A DNA stretch of 64,000 nt, taken from positions 22,755,792 through 22,819,791 of the forward strand of contig OY726572.1 in assembly GCA_963383645.1 (NCBI GenBank). The letters run 5' to 3'. The notes below the pieces were generated by a model, which saw nothing but the letters and a program-made list of their open reading frames with translations, was not told the DNA's origin and did not search any database. Of the stretch, positions 1 to 11,063 are shown piece by piece (the stretch's first letter is position 1; every line of letters begins with the position of its first letter). The position numbers were made by a program, and so were the translations under genes. Origin of the DNA: Muscardinus avellanarius (Eukaryota; Chordata; Mammalia; Rodentia; Gliridae).

Positions 1-1235
1 ACTCCTGCCCTGGGGGAGGATCCAGGTCTAATTTTCAGTCTACTTAACTTTAATATATTTCTCACTTATAATATAAATACATCACCAGGGGTAAAGAGCA
101 AATGAAGGAAGAAAAAGGCAGCTATAATCCCACTATCCAGAGAGAATTATTATGAACATTTTGGCCTTTCTATATGCCGACGAGCTTATAAATATACTGT
201 CTGTAACCTGGGCTTTTCAATTTAATATGAGAGGTCCCTTCTGACCCTATGAAGTCATCCTAAAACCACAAGTCCCGGGACACCAGTGAGTTCGCCTGGT
301 GAGTAACTTCTCCGATGGCTGGTGCTCACAAATCAAGAACAAGGGACGCCACCTTTCAGGGCGTCATTAGAGTGAGTGACTTAGCGACGCACACGCTGCG
401 GAGCTGACACTCGCTGGAGTGATGAGCAGGTGAGGTAGCTGGCGCCCTGTCAATCCAGCCAGTGAATTTACATGAAGGGCCCATGAATTATTAGGTTCCC
501 GGAAAGGACAGGGATGTACAAGATACCAGCCCCTCCTTCAGAACTCACAGTGCATAGGGAAGGCCGAGGCTGCTGTCCAGCCCTCTGTCACCAGATTGAC
601 AAATGAGGGAATACTGCTGGCCACAGGGGATGGGGGGTCCCCGGGAAGAGCCAGAGCATTCCAGGAGAGGTGGCTCACCGTCTTGGTGGCTGTCAAAGCT
701 GTGTTGGGCACTGGCCTTGTTGACCTTTCAGTGGTAAGAAAAACAAAATGAAGTGGTTTCTTTAGGAGATGCCTGGGAAGGCAGGATACAGTTTAGTCCC
801 TGGAGCCACAGATACACCTGCTGCTGTTCTGATTTCTCATCTTGTCTTCATGTTTTCCCTCCCTCACCCTCTGCCACGTCTGGTCGCTTCTCTTGAAGCA
901 CACACAGTGGCCAGGAATCCCAGCTGGCCAGAGTGAGCAGAGCAGGCGGGGAGGGCAGACTCTGCTGCAGAAGCCCTCAGAGGCAGGGTTTACCCCAAGC
1001 TGCCAGAGACAGGGAGGCAGGGAGAGAGGAGTTGTACCGTGCGCCTCTGGACAGCAGAGTCAGCAAAAGGAGCAGTTGTCCCACCTGTCCCAGGAGAACG
1101 TGCTCTAGGGACATCCAGGCCAGTGTAAGTGTCTGGTGGGGCTGGCCGGGGCTCAGGCCATCTGTCCTTCAAGGCCAGAACTGTAGAAAGCTCCAAATCT
1201 AGCCATGCCCACCATGGCTGTGGTTCACCATGGCC

Positions 1236-1372
1236 TTTTACAGATGGAAAACTCAGTGTCAGGGGAGGTAAATGGACTTTGCCTAGGTTATGTGTTCAGT
1301 AAGTAGCAGAGTCCCTGGGAACCCAGGTGGCCCAGCCCATGGCTCTGTCCTTCTGACCCCAATGCCACCAGG
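1236..1372 (-). repeat. MIR-like SINE fragment
   Basis: It contains the minus-strand MIR pattern: a segment like 'cagatggaaaactcagtg', then a loose 'gtaagtagcagag' and 'gggaacccaggt'. It is old and diverged. Confidence 0.5.
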
Positions 1373-1716
1373 GACCCCTAAGAGAACTTAGTGGAGACAG
1401 AGCAAGAACACAGAAGACAAGATGACCAGCAAATTTATACCAGAATTCTAAGGTCAAGTGTGATCAGAAAGAAGCAATGTGATACAAATACCCTTATTTT
1501 TGAAAGCCCTTCTCTCTTAAAAACATCACCAGATTTTCATGTTTTATCACTGATCTTTATAGACTCTGTGAAGAAAGGAGTATCCCACCCCCCCCCCCAC
1601 ACTGTCCCCATCATCTTGAATTGGGCCCGGGTTTTCCAATTTCCCACCACATGTGGGCCTGGGACACTTCTACCAGCTGGTCAGCAGTGAGAAAAGGAAG
1701 CTCATCCATTTGCGTT

Positions 1717-1810
1717 AAGGATGGGGAAACTGAGTCACACAGGACATAGGCGGCTGCCCAGGGTCACAGAGCCAAGTGACCAGTCTCCTGTCTTCCAGCC
1801 CAGCTCTCCC
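1717..1810 (-). repeat. MIR-like SINE fragment
   Basis: The text 'ggatggggaaactgagtcac', followed by 'agggtcacagagccaagtg', is the antisense MIR core. Confidence 0.55.
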
Positions 1811-2149
1811 ACCCCTTCCCTGCTGGCTGCCTGTGGAGTTGGCTTCTCTTGTAGGGAGCCCCTCTCCAGCTGCTTCCTGGATCCTCCTCCCATAAGCCTC
1901 CAGGCACCTCTGGATGGGGCAACAAGGAAGGGAGACAGGGAAGCGGGTGCAGATGTCTGCGTCCATGATGTCTCCCTGCTCTGCCCTCTCCTTTCTCAGG
2001 AGCAAGACACAGTGTAACTGCTCCTGACAGTGCTATTTTTAGCATCCTCTGGCTGTCAGCTCTGGGACATGTTCTCTGTGTGCTCCCTGGAGCTTTCCCG
2101 CCCTGCTGTCACTCAGGAGACAGGAGGGGGACTGGAAGGCAGCCCAGAT

Positions 2150-2312
2150 AGCTAAAAGCTTTGGTATCCCAGAGCTCTGGTTCAAATCTCAGCGACCGCT
2201 GGTCCAGCAGCCTCTGGTCACTGGAGCAGCTTGCTTAGTTTCCTTGTCTCAGAGTCCCCTGCCCTGAATTGGAAATCATGTTGCCATGAGTTCCTTACTG
2301 AGGATTAAATGA
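2150..2312 (+). repeat. MIR-like SINE fragment
   Basis: It has a sense MIR-like order: 'ctctggttcaaatctcagc', a later 'gtttccttgtctcag' and a final 'gaggattaaatgaga'. It lies 200 nt upstream of the first exon. Confidence 0.55.
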
Positions 2313-2512
2313 GAGGTGTGTGGAAGGCACCTCTGGCAGGGGTGTGAGGTGCCTATGCCAGGCAGATGTCCATCCTTAGCTCCTCCCCTCCAGGGCCTGC
2401 TGCAGGGCGACCCTATGGGCCAAGACGGGCACACCAACCATAGGCTGGCACCTCAGCCTATGGGTGGTGACCTCCAGCAGCCAAGGTCAGGGCTCACACC
2501 AGCTCTCTTTAG

Positions 2513-2603
2513 TCCTCTCAGACATCATCAAACGTTTCAGTCCTTCTGTTCTGACGCCCGTGTGCCCTCCTGGGAAGAATGTGGTGCCCCGCGATGCCGT
2601 TGA
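2513..2603 (+). CDS. PLB1: PLB1 exon, repeat 1 (first exon seen)
   Basis: The exon is 91 nt, preceded by CTCTCTTTAG and followed by GTAAGT. It enters with the last two bases of a codon and leaves two bases (GA) of the next. It encodes LSDIIKRFSPSVLTPVC and then a Pro/Val-rich stretch ending PRDAVE. It is the repeat-1 counterpart of the 109-nt exon at 47334-47442 (ILREFNPSL), 18 nt shorter, with identical entry and exit phases. A second AG lies within the exon start (2519-2521), but using it would break the frame with the usual V-L-S-D order. Confidence 0.88.
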
Positions 2604-2912
2604 GTAAGTGCCCTTTCTCTCTCCAGGGTTCTGTGTTTCCTGCTGATCTTGGGAGGATTTGTGGGCTGGCAAAAGCCAAAGAAGCTTAAAAATAGAGGTC
2701 GTTATTATGCCAAAGCCAGATTGCCTCTCCCATGCTGATCTCTGTGCCTGATAAGTCTTTTTTAAAAAATCAGCTCAATCTTCATCCTTCAGAAGCCAGG
2801 GGTGGTCCAGTGGAGCCTCAGGCTCAGAGACTGGCACATGGGCTGGGGTGAGGGGTGAGCTTCCAGATCCTTAAAAAAAAATCTGATGTTTCTTTCTACT
2901 CCTTCTACATAG

Positions 2913-2964
2913 AGACTTGCAGATTCAGGCTAAAGACCTGGTGAGAAGCTTACAAGGGAACCGG
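2913..2964 (+). CDS. PLB1: PLB1 exon, repeat 1 helix before the core strand
   Basis: The exon is 52 nt, with acceptor CTACATAG and a consensus donor GTAAGT. Its first base completes a Glu codon split with the previous exon. The peptide DLQIQAKDLVRSLQGNR is an amphipathic helix. It matches in length and phase the repeat-2 exon at 50477-50528 (AAQAWNLVERMK). Only 309 nt of intron separate it from the preceding exon. Confidence 0.9.
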
Positions 2965-3071
2965 GTAAGTCTGTGTAACCCTGGTGTGGATGGGCTGCCT
3001 TGGCGGGCTTCAAGGCACTCAAGATGGTGAGTGAGGGAGGTCCTGGCGCAGCCTTTCCATGAACTAGTGCA

Positions 3072-3275
3072 GCCTGGTGTGGTGGGTGGCGCACACCTGT
3101 AACACTAGTGCTTAGGAAGCTGAGACAGAAGGATCACAAGTTAAAGACCAGCCCCAGGAACTTAGTGAGATCCAGTTTCAAGATAACAATAAAAAGGGGC
3201 TGTGTGTGTTGCCTGGAGGTAGAACAGCCCTGTGTTCAATCCCCAGTAGCAAATCAACCAACCAAACAACAAATG
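3072..3275 (+). repeat. B1-dID type dimeric SINE
   Basis: The left arm begins 'gcctggtgtggtgggtggcg'. The right ID-like arm ends 'gtgttcaatccccagtagc', with an A-rich tail of CAAC/CAAA units. It is diverged (an older copy). Confidence 0.8.
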
Positions 3276-3394
3276 CTCCCCAAATCTTGATCCTCTGAAG
3301 ATCAGTAGAATAAAGGATCACCTCTTACGTTCAGAATGGTCTTCTATGTGGAAAGTCAGCAGATGGACTACATGGCTTCTCATAGGGAGGAGGT

Positions 3395-3650
3395 TGGGCT
3401 CTAGAGGAGGCTGACTTGATTTTGACTCCTAAGCTTTCCACCTACAGCTGCTCAATGCTGGGCAAAGCTTTTGTCTCCTCTAAGCCTTGCTTTTCCTAAT
3501 TTTGAAATGAGAATAATACAACCACCTGCTGCATAGAGGTCACGGGGAACTCAGTGAGGGTTGCATGTGCCTGGCACAGTCAATGCTCAGTAAAATTCTG
3601 TAGCTGTTGTTACCATTGTGTTATTATAACCACTGCTGTTATTAATAGTT
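3395..3650 (+). repeat. MIR-like SINE
   Basis: It has a sense MIR order, with 'gaaatgagaataatac', 'tgcctggcacagtcaatgct' and a TTATTAT-rich end. Confidence 0.55.
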
Positions 3651-4059
3651 GCCCTATTAATTTATTTTAGTTCTGGGGATGGAGGCCTGTGTAACAGACA
3701 TACTAGGTACCTTGACACCCACTCTTCTAATAGTTCAGATGCACTTCTCTCAATAAGTTATGTGAATTGGCAGTAAGCATCCTCGTTTCTTGTCCTGCCC
3801 TTATGCTACAAGAGCAAGGCTTGCACCAAGCTGGCTCTAACCAAGCCTGGACCCCTGAAACCAAGGGAAGCTGCTGTCTCAGCCAGATATGCATAATTAG
3901 AGTTGAAGAAAAAAAGTTGGGGTTGCTCCCAGGCTACGGGGACAGCGGCCGACACAGGAGCTATGCCATGAGTCCTTGGGTTCCCCCTGCAGTAGAACTT
4001 TAAAGAACTTTTGGAGTAAGAACAAGGATATAATTATCCTGCAAAGTAGCTGAGAGGCC

Positions 4060-4195
4060 CTGAATTCAACCCTGCAATTTTACAGATGAGGAAACTGAAG
4101 CTCTGGAGTCACGTGGTTGGGTCAGGTTCACAAGGCTAATTAGAGCTGTGATCCGAAGCAGTGAATTCACAGACTAGTGCTCCTCAGCTGCACCG
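4060..4195 (-). repeat. MIR-like SINE fragment
   Basis: The text 'tttacagatgaggaaactga', then 'gttcacaaggctaattag', is an antisense MIR core. Confidence 0.55.
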
Positions 4196-4617
4196 TGCAG
4201 CCTCTTAAAAAGCAAGAACTTGCTTTCTTAATCACACAAGTAACATACTCATTACAGAAAGATTAGAAAGGATATTAGCGCCATCCTTAAACCCAAGTAT
4301 GTATGTACAAATAATATATATGTATATCTTTTACAAAACAGGGATGTTTCCAATTGTAGGTACTTTTTATAGCCTGTGTTATTTCCCATGACAATAGTTA
4401 CATCTTTCAGTGTCATTTTAATAGCTACATATTGTTTCATCTTATGAGCATTCTATAATTTACATAATCCCCTATTTTATTTATTTATTTATTTTATTTT
4501 ATTTATGTTGTTTCGAGTTTTTTTTTATTCTTATGAATAAAAAATTCTTATGAATAAAAAAAGAATCACGGTAGCTAATCTTTTTTGTATCCTGTTTCAT
4601 TAAAATATATTTTGTAA

Positions 4618-4821
4618 GCCGGGCGTGGTGGCGCACGCTTGTAATCTCAGCATTCGGGAGGCTGAGACTGAAGGATTGTGGTTCACAGACAGCCTCAGAT
4701 AATTAGTGAGGCTCTCTGCAACTCAGTGAGACCCGGTTTCAAAATAAAGAACATAAAATAGGGTTGGGGGTGTAGCTCGGAGGTCGAATGCCCCTGTGTT
4801 CCACCCCCAGACCCCGCAAAA

Positions 4822-4857
<36 letters not shown>

Positions 4858-4870
4858 TGTATGTATATTT
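4618..4870 (+). repeat. B1-dID SINE with (ATGT)n tail
   Basis: The left arm is 'gccgggcgtggtggcgcacg'. The right arm 'gtgtagctcggaggtcgaat' ends in ccccag. The tail has become an AT then ATGT microsatellite (about 4818-4867). Confidence 0.85.
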
Positions 4871-4984
4871 TTTGGGAAATAAAATTATTGTATCAAAAGG
4901 TATGTCCTTTTAAAAATTGTTTTCATATTTTGCCAAATTGCCTTCTAGAACAATTATACCATTTTAGATCCCCTCTGGATACTT

Positions 4985-5098
4985 TTTTTGACATTAAAAA
5001 TTTATAAATATAATTTATATTTAAATTATAAATTTAAATATAAATTTATTTATATTTAAATAAATATAAATTTATTGATACTTATATCAATAAGTGAG
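4985..5098. repeat. AT-only tract with overlapping inverted repeats
   Basis: It consists almost wholly of A and T, with repeated self-complementary units such as 'tatatttaaattataaattt' and 'atttatatttaaataaat'. It is predicted to extrude hairpins or cruciforms. It ends about 70 nt before the acceptor of the 5170 exon. Confidence 0.7.
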
Positions 5099-5169
5099 TG
5101 GGTTCATGAAATTGAAAAAATTGCTTGGCTACAGTTCTTACCACTGTCTTTTATGCAATTACCCCCCAG

Positions 5170-5256
5170 CAACTTGACTTTCAACATGACTGGAAACTCA
5201 TCAACGTGTTCTTCATTAACGCAAGCCAGTGTCACCTGTGTGTTTCTGCTCAACAG
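5170..5256 (+). CDS. PLB1: PLB1 exon, repeat 1 strand equivalent to the GGND block (motif lost)
   Basis: The exon is 87 nt, in phase 0 at both ends, with acceptor TTACCCCCCAG and donor GTAAAC. It encodes [18 protein letters not shown] followed by VSAQQ. In catalytic repeats this position reads FIGGNDLC (see 51835-51915). Here the Gly-Gly-Asn-Asp core is replaced by INAS, so the oxyanion Asn and the Asp are absent. The same change creates an N-glycosylation sequon (N-A-S). The paired cysteines (C-x-x-C) are kept. This supports repeat 1 being structural rather than catalytic. Confidence 0.93.
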
Positions 5257-5424
5257 GTAAACTGCAGGATTGGAGCTGAGGGCTTGACGTGCAGGGCACA
5301 GAGAACCAGATCTGCCTGCTGCCCCTGCCAGGGTGGGCTGAGGCCACCAGTTTCAGAATTCGGGCAGATGGATGGCTGGGCGGATGGGCGGATGCAGAAA
5401 AGCTCAAGGAAACACCCTGGAGGG

Positions 5425-5528
5425 TGTCACATTCGCTTTATTTTATCCATGTGTTAATAGCAGTATGATATACACATAACATAAAATTGACCATCAGCCA
5501 TTTTTGAGCATGCAGTTTGGTGGTTTTA
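5425..5528. repeat. Old interspersed repeat, left part (split by LINE-1)
   Basis: The sequence 'atgatatacacataacataa ... ccatttttgagcatgcag ... tggtggtttta' resembles an old LINE-1 3' end type. It appears to continue at 12844 ('atatactcataatgtcatac') after the LINE-1 that interrupts it. Confidence 0.5.
5518..5528. repeat. Target-site duplication, LINE-1 3' side
   Basis: The 11-mer tggtggtttta also occurs at 12833-12843. The two copies bracket the minus-strand LINE-1. Confidence 0.65.
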
Positions 5529-5690
5529 TTTATTTATTACTTTTTATTATAATTTTTTAATTGAAAATAAATGGCATACATTTGAACTATACGTGGTGCC
5601 CTCTCCCCCCCACCCCCGTTTTCCTTTTTTCTCCTCCCACCAATGATTGTCCAGGGTAACCATGGCATATTCATATATATATATATATAT

Positions 5691-5882
5691 ATTTTTTTTT
5701 TTGTGGCGGTACTGGGGATTGAGCCCAGGGGCATTCTACCTCTGAGCTACACCCCCAGCCCTATTTTCGATTATTTATTTTGAAACAGGGCCTAAGTAGG
5801 ACTGAAGCTATTCATGAACTGTGATCCTTCTGTCTCAGCCTCCCAAATGCTGGGATTACAAGTGTGCACCACCATGCCTGAC
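5691..5882 (-). repeat. B1-dID SINE in the LINE-1 3' UTR
   Basis: A poly-T start follows an (AT)n stretch at 5673-5690. The order is antisense: 'ggtactggggattgagccca', 'gggcattctacctctgagct', 'tctcagcctcccaaatgctg', ending 'caccaccatgcct'. Confidence 0.88.
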
Positions 5883-5917
5883 AGCTCTGGGCTTTCTTTC
5901 TTTCTTTTTTCTTTTCT

Positions 5918-6124
5918 TCTTCTTTTTTTTTTTTTTTTTTTTTTGGTGGTACTGGGGTACCTGGAAGCCCTTCTATCTCTGGGCTATACTCCCAGAATTA
6001 TTTTTATATTTTTATTTGGAAACAGGGTCTCCTAAACCAGCAAGACTGGTTTTGAACCTGCACGATCCTCCTGTCTCTGCCTCCCAAGTGCAGGGATTAC
6101 AAGCATGCGCCACCACGCCCGGCG
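5918..6124 (-). repeat. Younger-type B1-dID SINE in the LINE-1 3' UTR
   Basis: A long poly-T leads into 'ggtactggggtacctggaag' and 'gggctatactcccagaatta', and it ends 'cgccaccacgcccggc'. The 'tggaagcccttct' variant marks the second SINE subfamily of this window. Confidence 0.9.
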
Positions 6125-6299
6125 CCTATTCATATTTTTACACATATTCGGATGTAGACCCTCATTAATCAAGTTCAGCCTTCCTCCTCTCCTATCTTTC
6201 CATTCAAACTTTGCTGAGATTTCTCTACCAATATCTCGAGTTCCTCTGGTATCCCCTATGTTCTCTAGTTTGTGCGTGTTAGAGGAAACATATGTCCCT

Positions 6300-9200
6300 T
6301 CTCTTTCTGTGCTTCGCTTATCTCACTTAACATAATGCTCTCCAAACTTTCCATCTTCTTGAAAATCACATGATTTTATTCTTCTTTATAGGTGAATTGA
6401 ATTCCATTGTGTGTATATCCCATAATTTTTTAATCCATTTTTTTGTTGATGGGGGCCTGGGTTGGTTCTATATTTTGGCTATTATGAATTGTGCTGCTAT
6501 GAACATAGGTATGCATATGTTGCTGTAGTTCTCTGATTTCAACTTTTTTTGGAAAATACCCAGGAGTGGTAGAGCTGGATCATATGGTGGATCTATTCCC
6601 AGTTTTCTAAGGAATCTCCACACAGATCTCCATAGTGGCTGAACTAGTTTGCACTCCCACCAACAGTGTAAAAGAGTTCCTCTTTCTCCACATCCTCGCC
6701 AGCATTTGTTGTTATTTTATTTCTTTATGTTTGCCACTCTGACTGGGGTTAGATGGAATCTCAGTGTAGTTTTGATTTGCATCTCCCTGATGGCTAATGA
6801 TGTAGAACATATTTTCTTGTATCTATTGGCCCTTTGTATCTCTTCTTTTGTTAAAGTGTCTATTCAGTTCAATTGCCCATTTCTTGATTGGGTTGTTTGT
6901 TTTGTAGTGTAGAGCCTTTTGAGCTTTTAGTATATTCTGGATACTAGCCTCCTGTCAGAGTGGTGGCTGGTAAAGATCTTTTCCCATTCTGTAGGCTTCC
7001 TCTTTAGGTTCTTGATGGTTTCCTTTGACGAGAAGAAGCTTTTTAGTTTCATGCTATCCCACTTGTTAATTCTTGCTTTAATTTCCTGAGCTTTGGAAGT
7101 TTTGTTGAGAAAGTTACTGCCTGTGCCAATATGTTGTAGTGTTGAGCCTATGCTCTCCTCTAATAACCTCACAGTCTCTGGTCTAATTTCTAGGTCTTTG
7201 ATTCATCTCGAGTTTCTTCCTGTGCATGGTGAGAGGTAAGGATTTAGTTCCATCTTTCTACAAATGGATAGCCAGTTCTCCCAGCACCATTTGTTGAAAA
7301 GGCTGTCTTTCCTCCAGCGTATGAGTTTGGCCCCTTTGTCAAAGATTAATTGACTATAGGTGTGTGGATTTGTTTCTGTATCTTCTATTCTACTGGTCAG
7401 TATACCTGTTATTGTGTCAATAATATTATTGTTTTTACTACTATTGCTCTATAGTATAATTAGAAGTCTGGGATTGTAATGCTTTCTGCATGGTTCTTAT
7501 TTCTGAGAATTGCTTTGGCTATTCTGGGTCTTTTCTTCCTCCATATAATAAAGTTCATAATTGATTTTTCTAGGTCTCTGAAGAATGTCGCTGGTATTTT
7601 AATGGGAATTGTATTGAATCTATAGATCACTTTTGGTAGAATGGCCATTTTGATGATATTTATTCTGCCTATCCATGAGCATGGGAGATCTTTCCATCTT
7701 CCAAGGTCATCTTCAATTTCTTTCTTTAATGTTTTATAGTTTTTGTTGCAGAGGCCTTTTATATCTTTGGTTAGATTTATTCCTAGGTATTTTATTAGTT
7801 TTGAGGTTATAGTGAATGGAATTAATTTATTTTATTGTAGATTCATTTTTGGCATAAAGAAAAGCCAGTGATTTCTATAGGTTGATTTTGTAACCTGCAA
7901 CTTTGCTGAATTTGTCAATCAACTCCAGAAGTCTTTTGGTTCAGTTCTTTGGGTCTTCCAGATAAAGGATCATGTCATCTGCAAATAAAGATAATTTTAA
8001 TTCCTCTCTTCCTATGTGAATTTCTTTGACTTACTTCTTTTGTCTTATTGCTGTGACAAGGGTTTTGAGGACTATATTGAAAAGGAGTGGTGATAATGGG
8101 CATCCTTGTCTTGTTCCTGATTTTAGAGGAAATTCTTGTAGTTTTTTCCCATTCAATATAATGTTGGTTTTGGGTTTACAGTATATTGCCTTAATAATGT
8201 TGAAGTATGTTCCTTCTATTCCAGTTTTCTGGAGTGTTTTTAACATGAATGGGTGTTGGATTTTGTCAACTTCTTTTTCAGCATCTATTGCTATGCTGAT
8301 GTGGTTTTTGTTCTTGGTTCTAGTTATGTGGTGAATAACATGTATTGATTTGTGTATGTTGAGCCAGCCTTGTTTTTCTGGGATGAAACCAACTTGGTCG
8401 CAACATATTCTCTTGAATGGTTTTGAATGCGTATAGCTAGTATTTTGTTTAGAATTTTTGCGTCTATGTTCATTAAGGATATTGGTCTGTAGTTTTTCTT
8501 TCTTGAGGTATCTCTATTTGTTTTGGGGATTAATGTGATACTGGCCTCATAGAAGGAATTTGGGAGAGTTCCATACCTTTCAGTTTCCCGAAACAAGTTA
8601 TGAAGTATTGGTATTAATTGTTCATTGAAGGTTTTGTAGAATTCAGCTGGGAACCCATCAGGGCCTGGGATTTTCTTTGGTGGAAGAATTTTTATCGCCA
8701 TTTCTATTTCTTTGGTTGCTCTTGGTTGGTTTAGGCTTGCTATGTCCTCTTGGTTGAGTTTAGGTAGGTTAACTGTACTTAGAAATCTGTCAATTTCTTC
8801 CATGTTTTCTAGTCTATTGGAGTATAAATTTTTAAAGTAGTTTCAATCTTTTGAATTTCTTCACTATCTGTGGTGATGTCTCCTTTTTCATTTCTAATTT
8901 TAATAATTTGAGTTGATTCTCTTTTTCTTTTGGTTAGGTTGGCGAGGGGTTTATCAATTCTATTGATCTTTTTAAAGAACCAGCTTTTTGTTTTATTGAG
9001 TCTTTGAATTGTTTTTTTTTTTTGTTCTCTTATTTATTTCTGGTCTAATTTTAATGATTTCTTGCCTTCTGCTGGTTTTGGGATTAGACTGTTGCAGTCT
9101 TTCTAGGTCCTTGAGTTGTGTCATTAGGTTCTTTACTTGGTGATTCTCTGCCCTTCTTATGTGGGCACTCAATGATATAAACTTTCCTCTTAATACTGCC

Positions 9201-10082
9201 TTTATAGTTTCCCATAGATTTTGGTAAGTTGTGTCTCTGTTTTTATTTGTTTCCATAAATTTCTTTATTTCCTCTCTAATTTCTGCTCTTAGGCATCCAT
9301 CATTCAATAGTGTATCATTCAATTTCCATGTATTTGAATAGTTTCTTTTGAGTTTCCTGTTGTTGATTTCTACTATTATTACATTATGGTCTGAAAAAAA
9401 TGCAAAGAATTATATCCTTTAAATTTGCTGGTGTTTCTTTATGTCCCAGGATGTGATCTATTTTGGAGAAAGTCCTGTGGGTTGCTGAGAAGAATGTGTA
9501 TTCTATAGTTCTTGTCTGAAATTTGTAAATGTCTATTAGGTCCATTTGGTTTATAGTTTTCTGTAGTTCTAAAGAGTCTTTACTCATCTTTTGCCTTGAA
9601 GATCGATCCAGTGGTGTGAGAGGCATATTAAAGTCTCCCAGAATTATTGTATTTGGGTCTATTTGAGATCTGATGTCCAGAAGGGTTTGTTTTACAAATG
9701 TGGTTGCACTCAAATTTGGGGCATAAATATTTACTATCATTATATCATCTTGGTGTATTGTTCCTTTTAATAAAAGGAAGTGCCCTGATTTGTCTGTTCT
9801 CATGTGTTTTAGCTTAAAGTCAATTTTGTTGGATATCAGGATTGCTACCCCTGCCCTTTTTTGTTCCCCAGTAGCATGGTATATCTTTTTCCATCCTTTC
9901 ACTTTCAGTCTATGAATGTCTTTGGCTGTTAGGTGAATTTCTTGCAAACAACATATATTTGGATTATGTTTTTTGATCCACATTGCCAGTCTATGTGTTT
10001 TGATTGGTGAGTTAAGTCCTTTGACGTTAAGAGTTATTATTGAGATATGGTTTTTGTTTTCTGTCATTTTGTGTTCTGTCAT
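6300..10082 (-). pseudogene. LINE-1 ORF2 (endonuclease / reverse transcriptase), broken
   Basis: The 232-codon open N-terminal block (9384-10082) is an APE-type endonuclease. It contains ITLNVKGLNSP, the CCLQEIHL glutamate motif, ILGDFNMPL and a C-terminal SKIDHILGHK. Reverse transcriptase pieces follow: [20 protein letters not shown] and [10 protein letters not shown] in 8324-8803, and [16 protein letters not shown] in 8031-8246. The catalytic F-A-D-D codons are at 7974-7985. C-terminal blocks lie at 7460-7648 and 6927-7172. Frameshifts and stops between blocks make it non-coding today. Confidence 0.88.
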
Positions 10083-10112
10083 CTGTTTGGTAGCTTTTTC
10101 TTTCTTCTTTAC

Positions 10113-11063
10113 TTAGAAGCCCCTCTGATCACTCTCCTCTCTTCCCTGGTTCTGAAGTCTGCTTCTTTTTTCTTCTTTATGGTTTTTTTTTTTAAGTATT
10201 TTCTCTAGTGTTGGTTTTGAATTCATAAATTTTTTGAGATTTTGTTTATCTTGAAATACTTTTATTTCTCTGTCAACTTTGAATAGTAGTTTTTCTGGGT
10301 ATAGTAGCTCTGGTTGGAAGTTATTTTCTTCCAGAGTCTGAATCACGTCGTTCCTGGGTTGTATAGTCTGGGGTGATTCTTATTGTTTTGCTTCTGTATG
10401 TCACCCGACCTTTTGTTCTCACTTCTTTTAAGATCTTTTCCTTGGCTTCTATGTTAGTCATTTTGACTATTATGTTGCGTGGGGAGGTCCTTCTTTGATC
10501 TTGTCTTAATGGTGTTCTGTATGTCTCCTGAACATAAAGATCTATGTCTCTTTCCATGTTTGGGAAATTCTTGGAAATTATTTCTGTGAAGAGATTACGG
10601 ATGCCCCTGGTCTGCACCTCTATCCCTTCTTCATTGCCTTTTATCCGTAAGTTAGGACATTTCATGTTGTCCCAAATTTTCTGATGTTTAGGTTTTGTTG
10701 CTGTAATGACTTCTGTATGCTATTGACTGAGTTATCGGTTTTGGATGTACTGTCTAACAGTGATATTCTATTTTTTATTTCATCTGATCTTCCAGAATTT
10801 CTTTCTATTGCTGATTTCATTTCATTTATTGACTCTTTCATTTCATTCCAGACCTCTTTCTTATTCTTTCTTTGTATTTCTAGCTCATCTTTCACCTCCT
10901 CTAAACTTTTTTTAAATCCTTTCATCATGTTGTAGATCAAGATTCAGAACTCCCCTTCTTGCATTTCTTGTAGGTCAGTATTTGTGACTTCTGACATTTC
11001 TCCACTATTCCTGGTTCTCATATTTTCAATGTTCTCAGGCCTGTTTTTCTGCTGTCTTCCCAT
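10113..11063 (-). pseudogene. LINE-1 ORF1 (RNA-binding chaperone), broken
   Basis: A start codon at 11061-11063 opens a Lys/Glu-rich N-terminus that meets an in-frame stop near 10950. A coiled-coil-like segment follows (10662-10940; IQRKNKKEVWNEMKE, IKNRISLLD). The RNA-binding and C-terminal domain region (10321-10665) shows PRNIIVKMTNIEAKEKIL. The last part (10113-10346) shows LYPEKLLFKVDREIKVF. The pieces lie in different frames, so at least one stop and one or two frameshifts separate them. The length of about 950 nt fits a normal rodent ORF1. Confidence 0.8.

Larger units (their letters stand above)
1..2512 (+). other. Intron sequence upstream of the first recognised exon
   Basis: Intronic flank. 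I searched for the two preceding PLB1 exons (the repeat-1 counterparts of the 74-nt and 44-nt exons seen in repeat 2) and found none, so they probably lie before the window start. It contains MIR-like pieces near 1236-1372, 1717-1810 and 2150-2312 and a C-run near 1589-1601. I recognise nothing else. Confidence 0.6.

Noticed and set aside
1..2512. Missing upstream PLB1 exons (GNLE / VCMGVMT region) within the first 2.5 kb
   Set aside because: No stretch with matching residues, correct phase and flanking AG/GT was found; presumably outside the window.
4740..4810. tRNA-like boxes (GTAGCTC ... GGTTCCA) as possible tRNA genes, here and in every SINE
   Set aside because: They are the A/B boxes of the ID-derived SINE arm. 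There is no complete cloverleaf with a paired acceptor stem.
5814..6168. Poly-Phe/Leu frames near 5.9 kb, and similar ones at 30.1, 39.6 and 43.0 kb
   Set aside because: Translations of SINE poly-T tails and antisense arms. These recur at every SINE and are not genes.
6649..8334. Hydrophobic + strand frames that look membrane-like
   Set aside because: They are the complement of the AT-rich LINE-1 ORF2, which on its other strand yields Phe/Leu-rich shadows.
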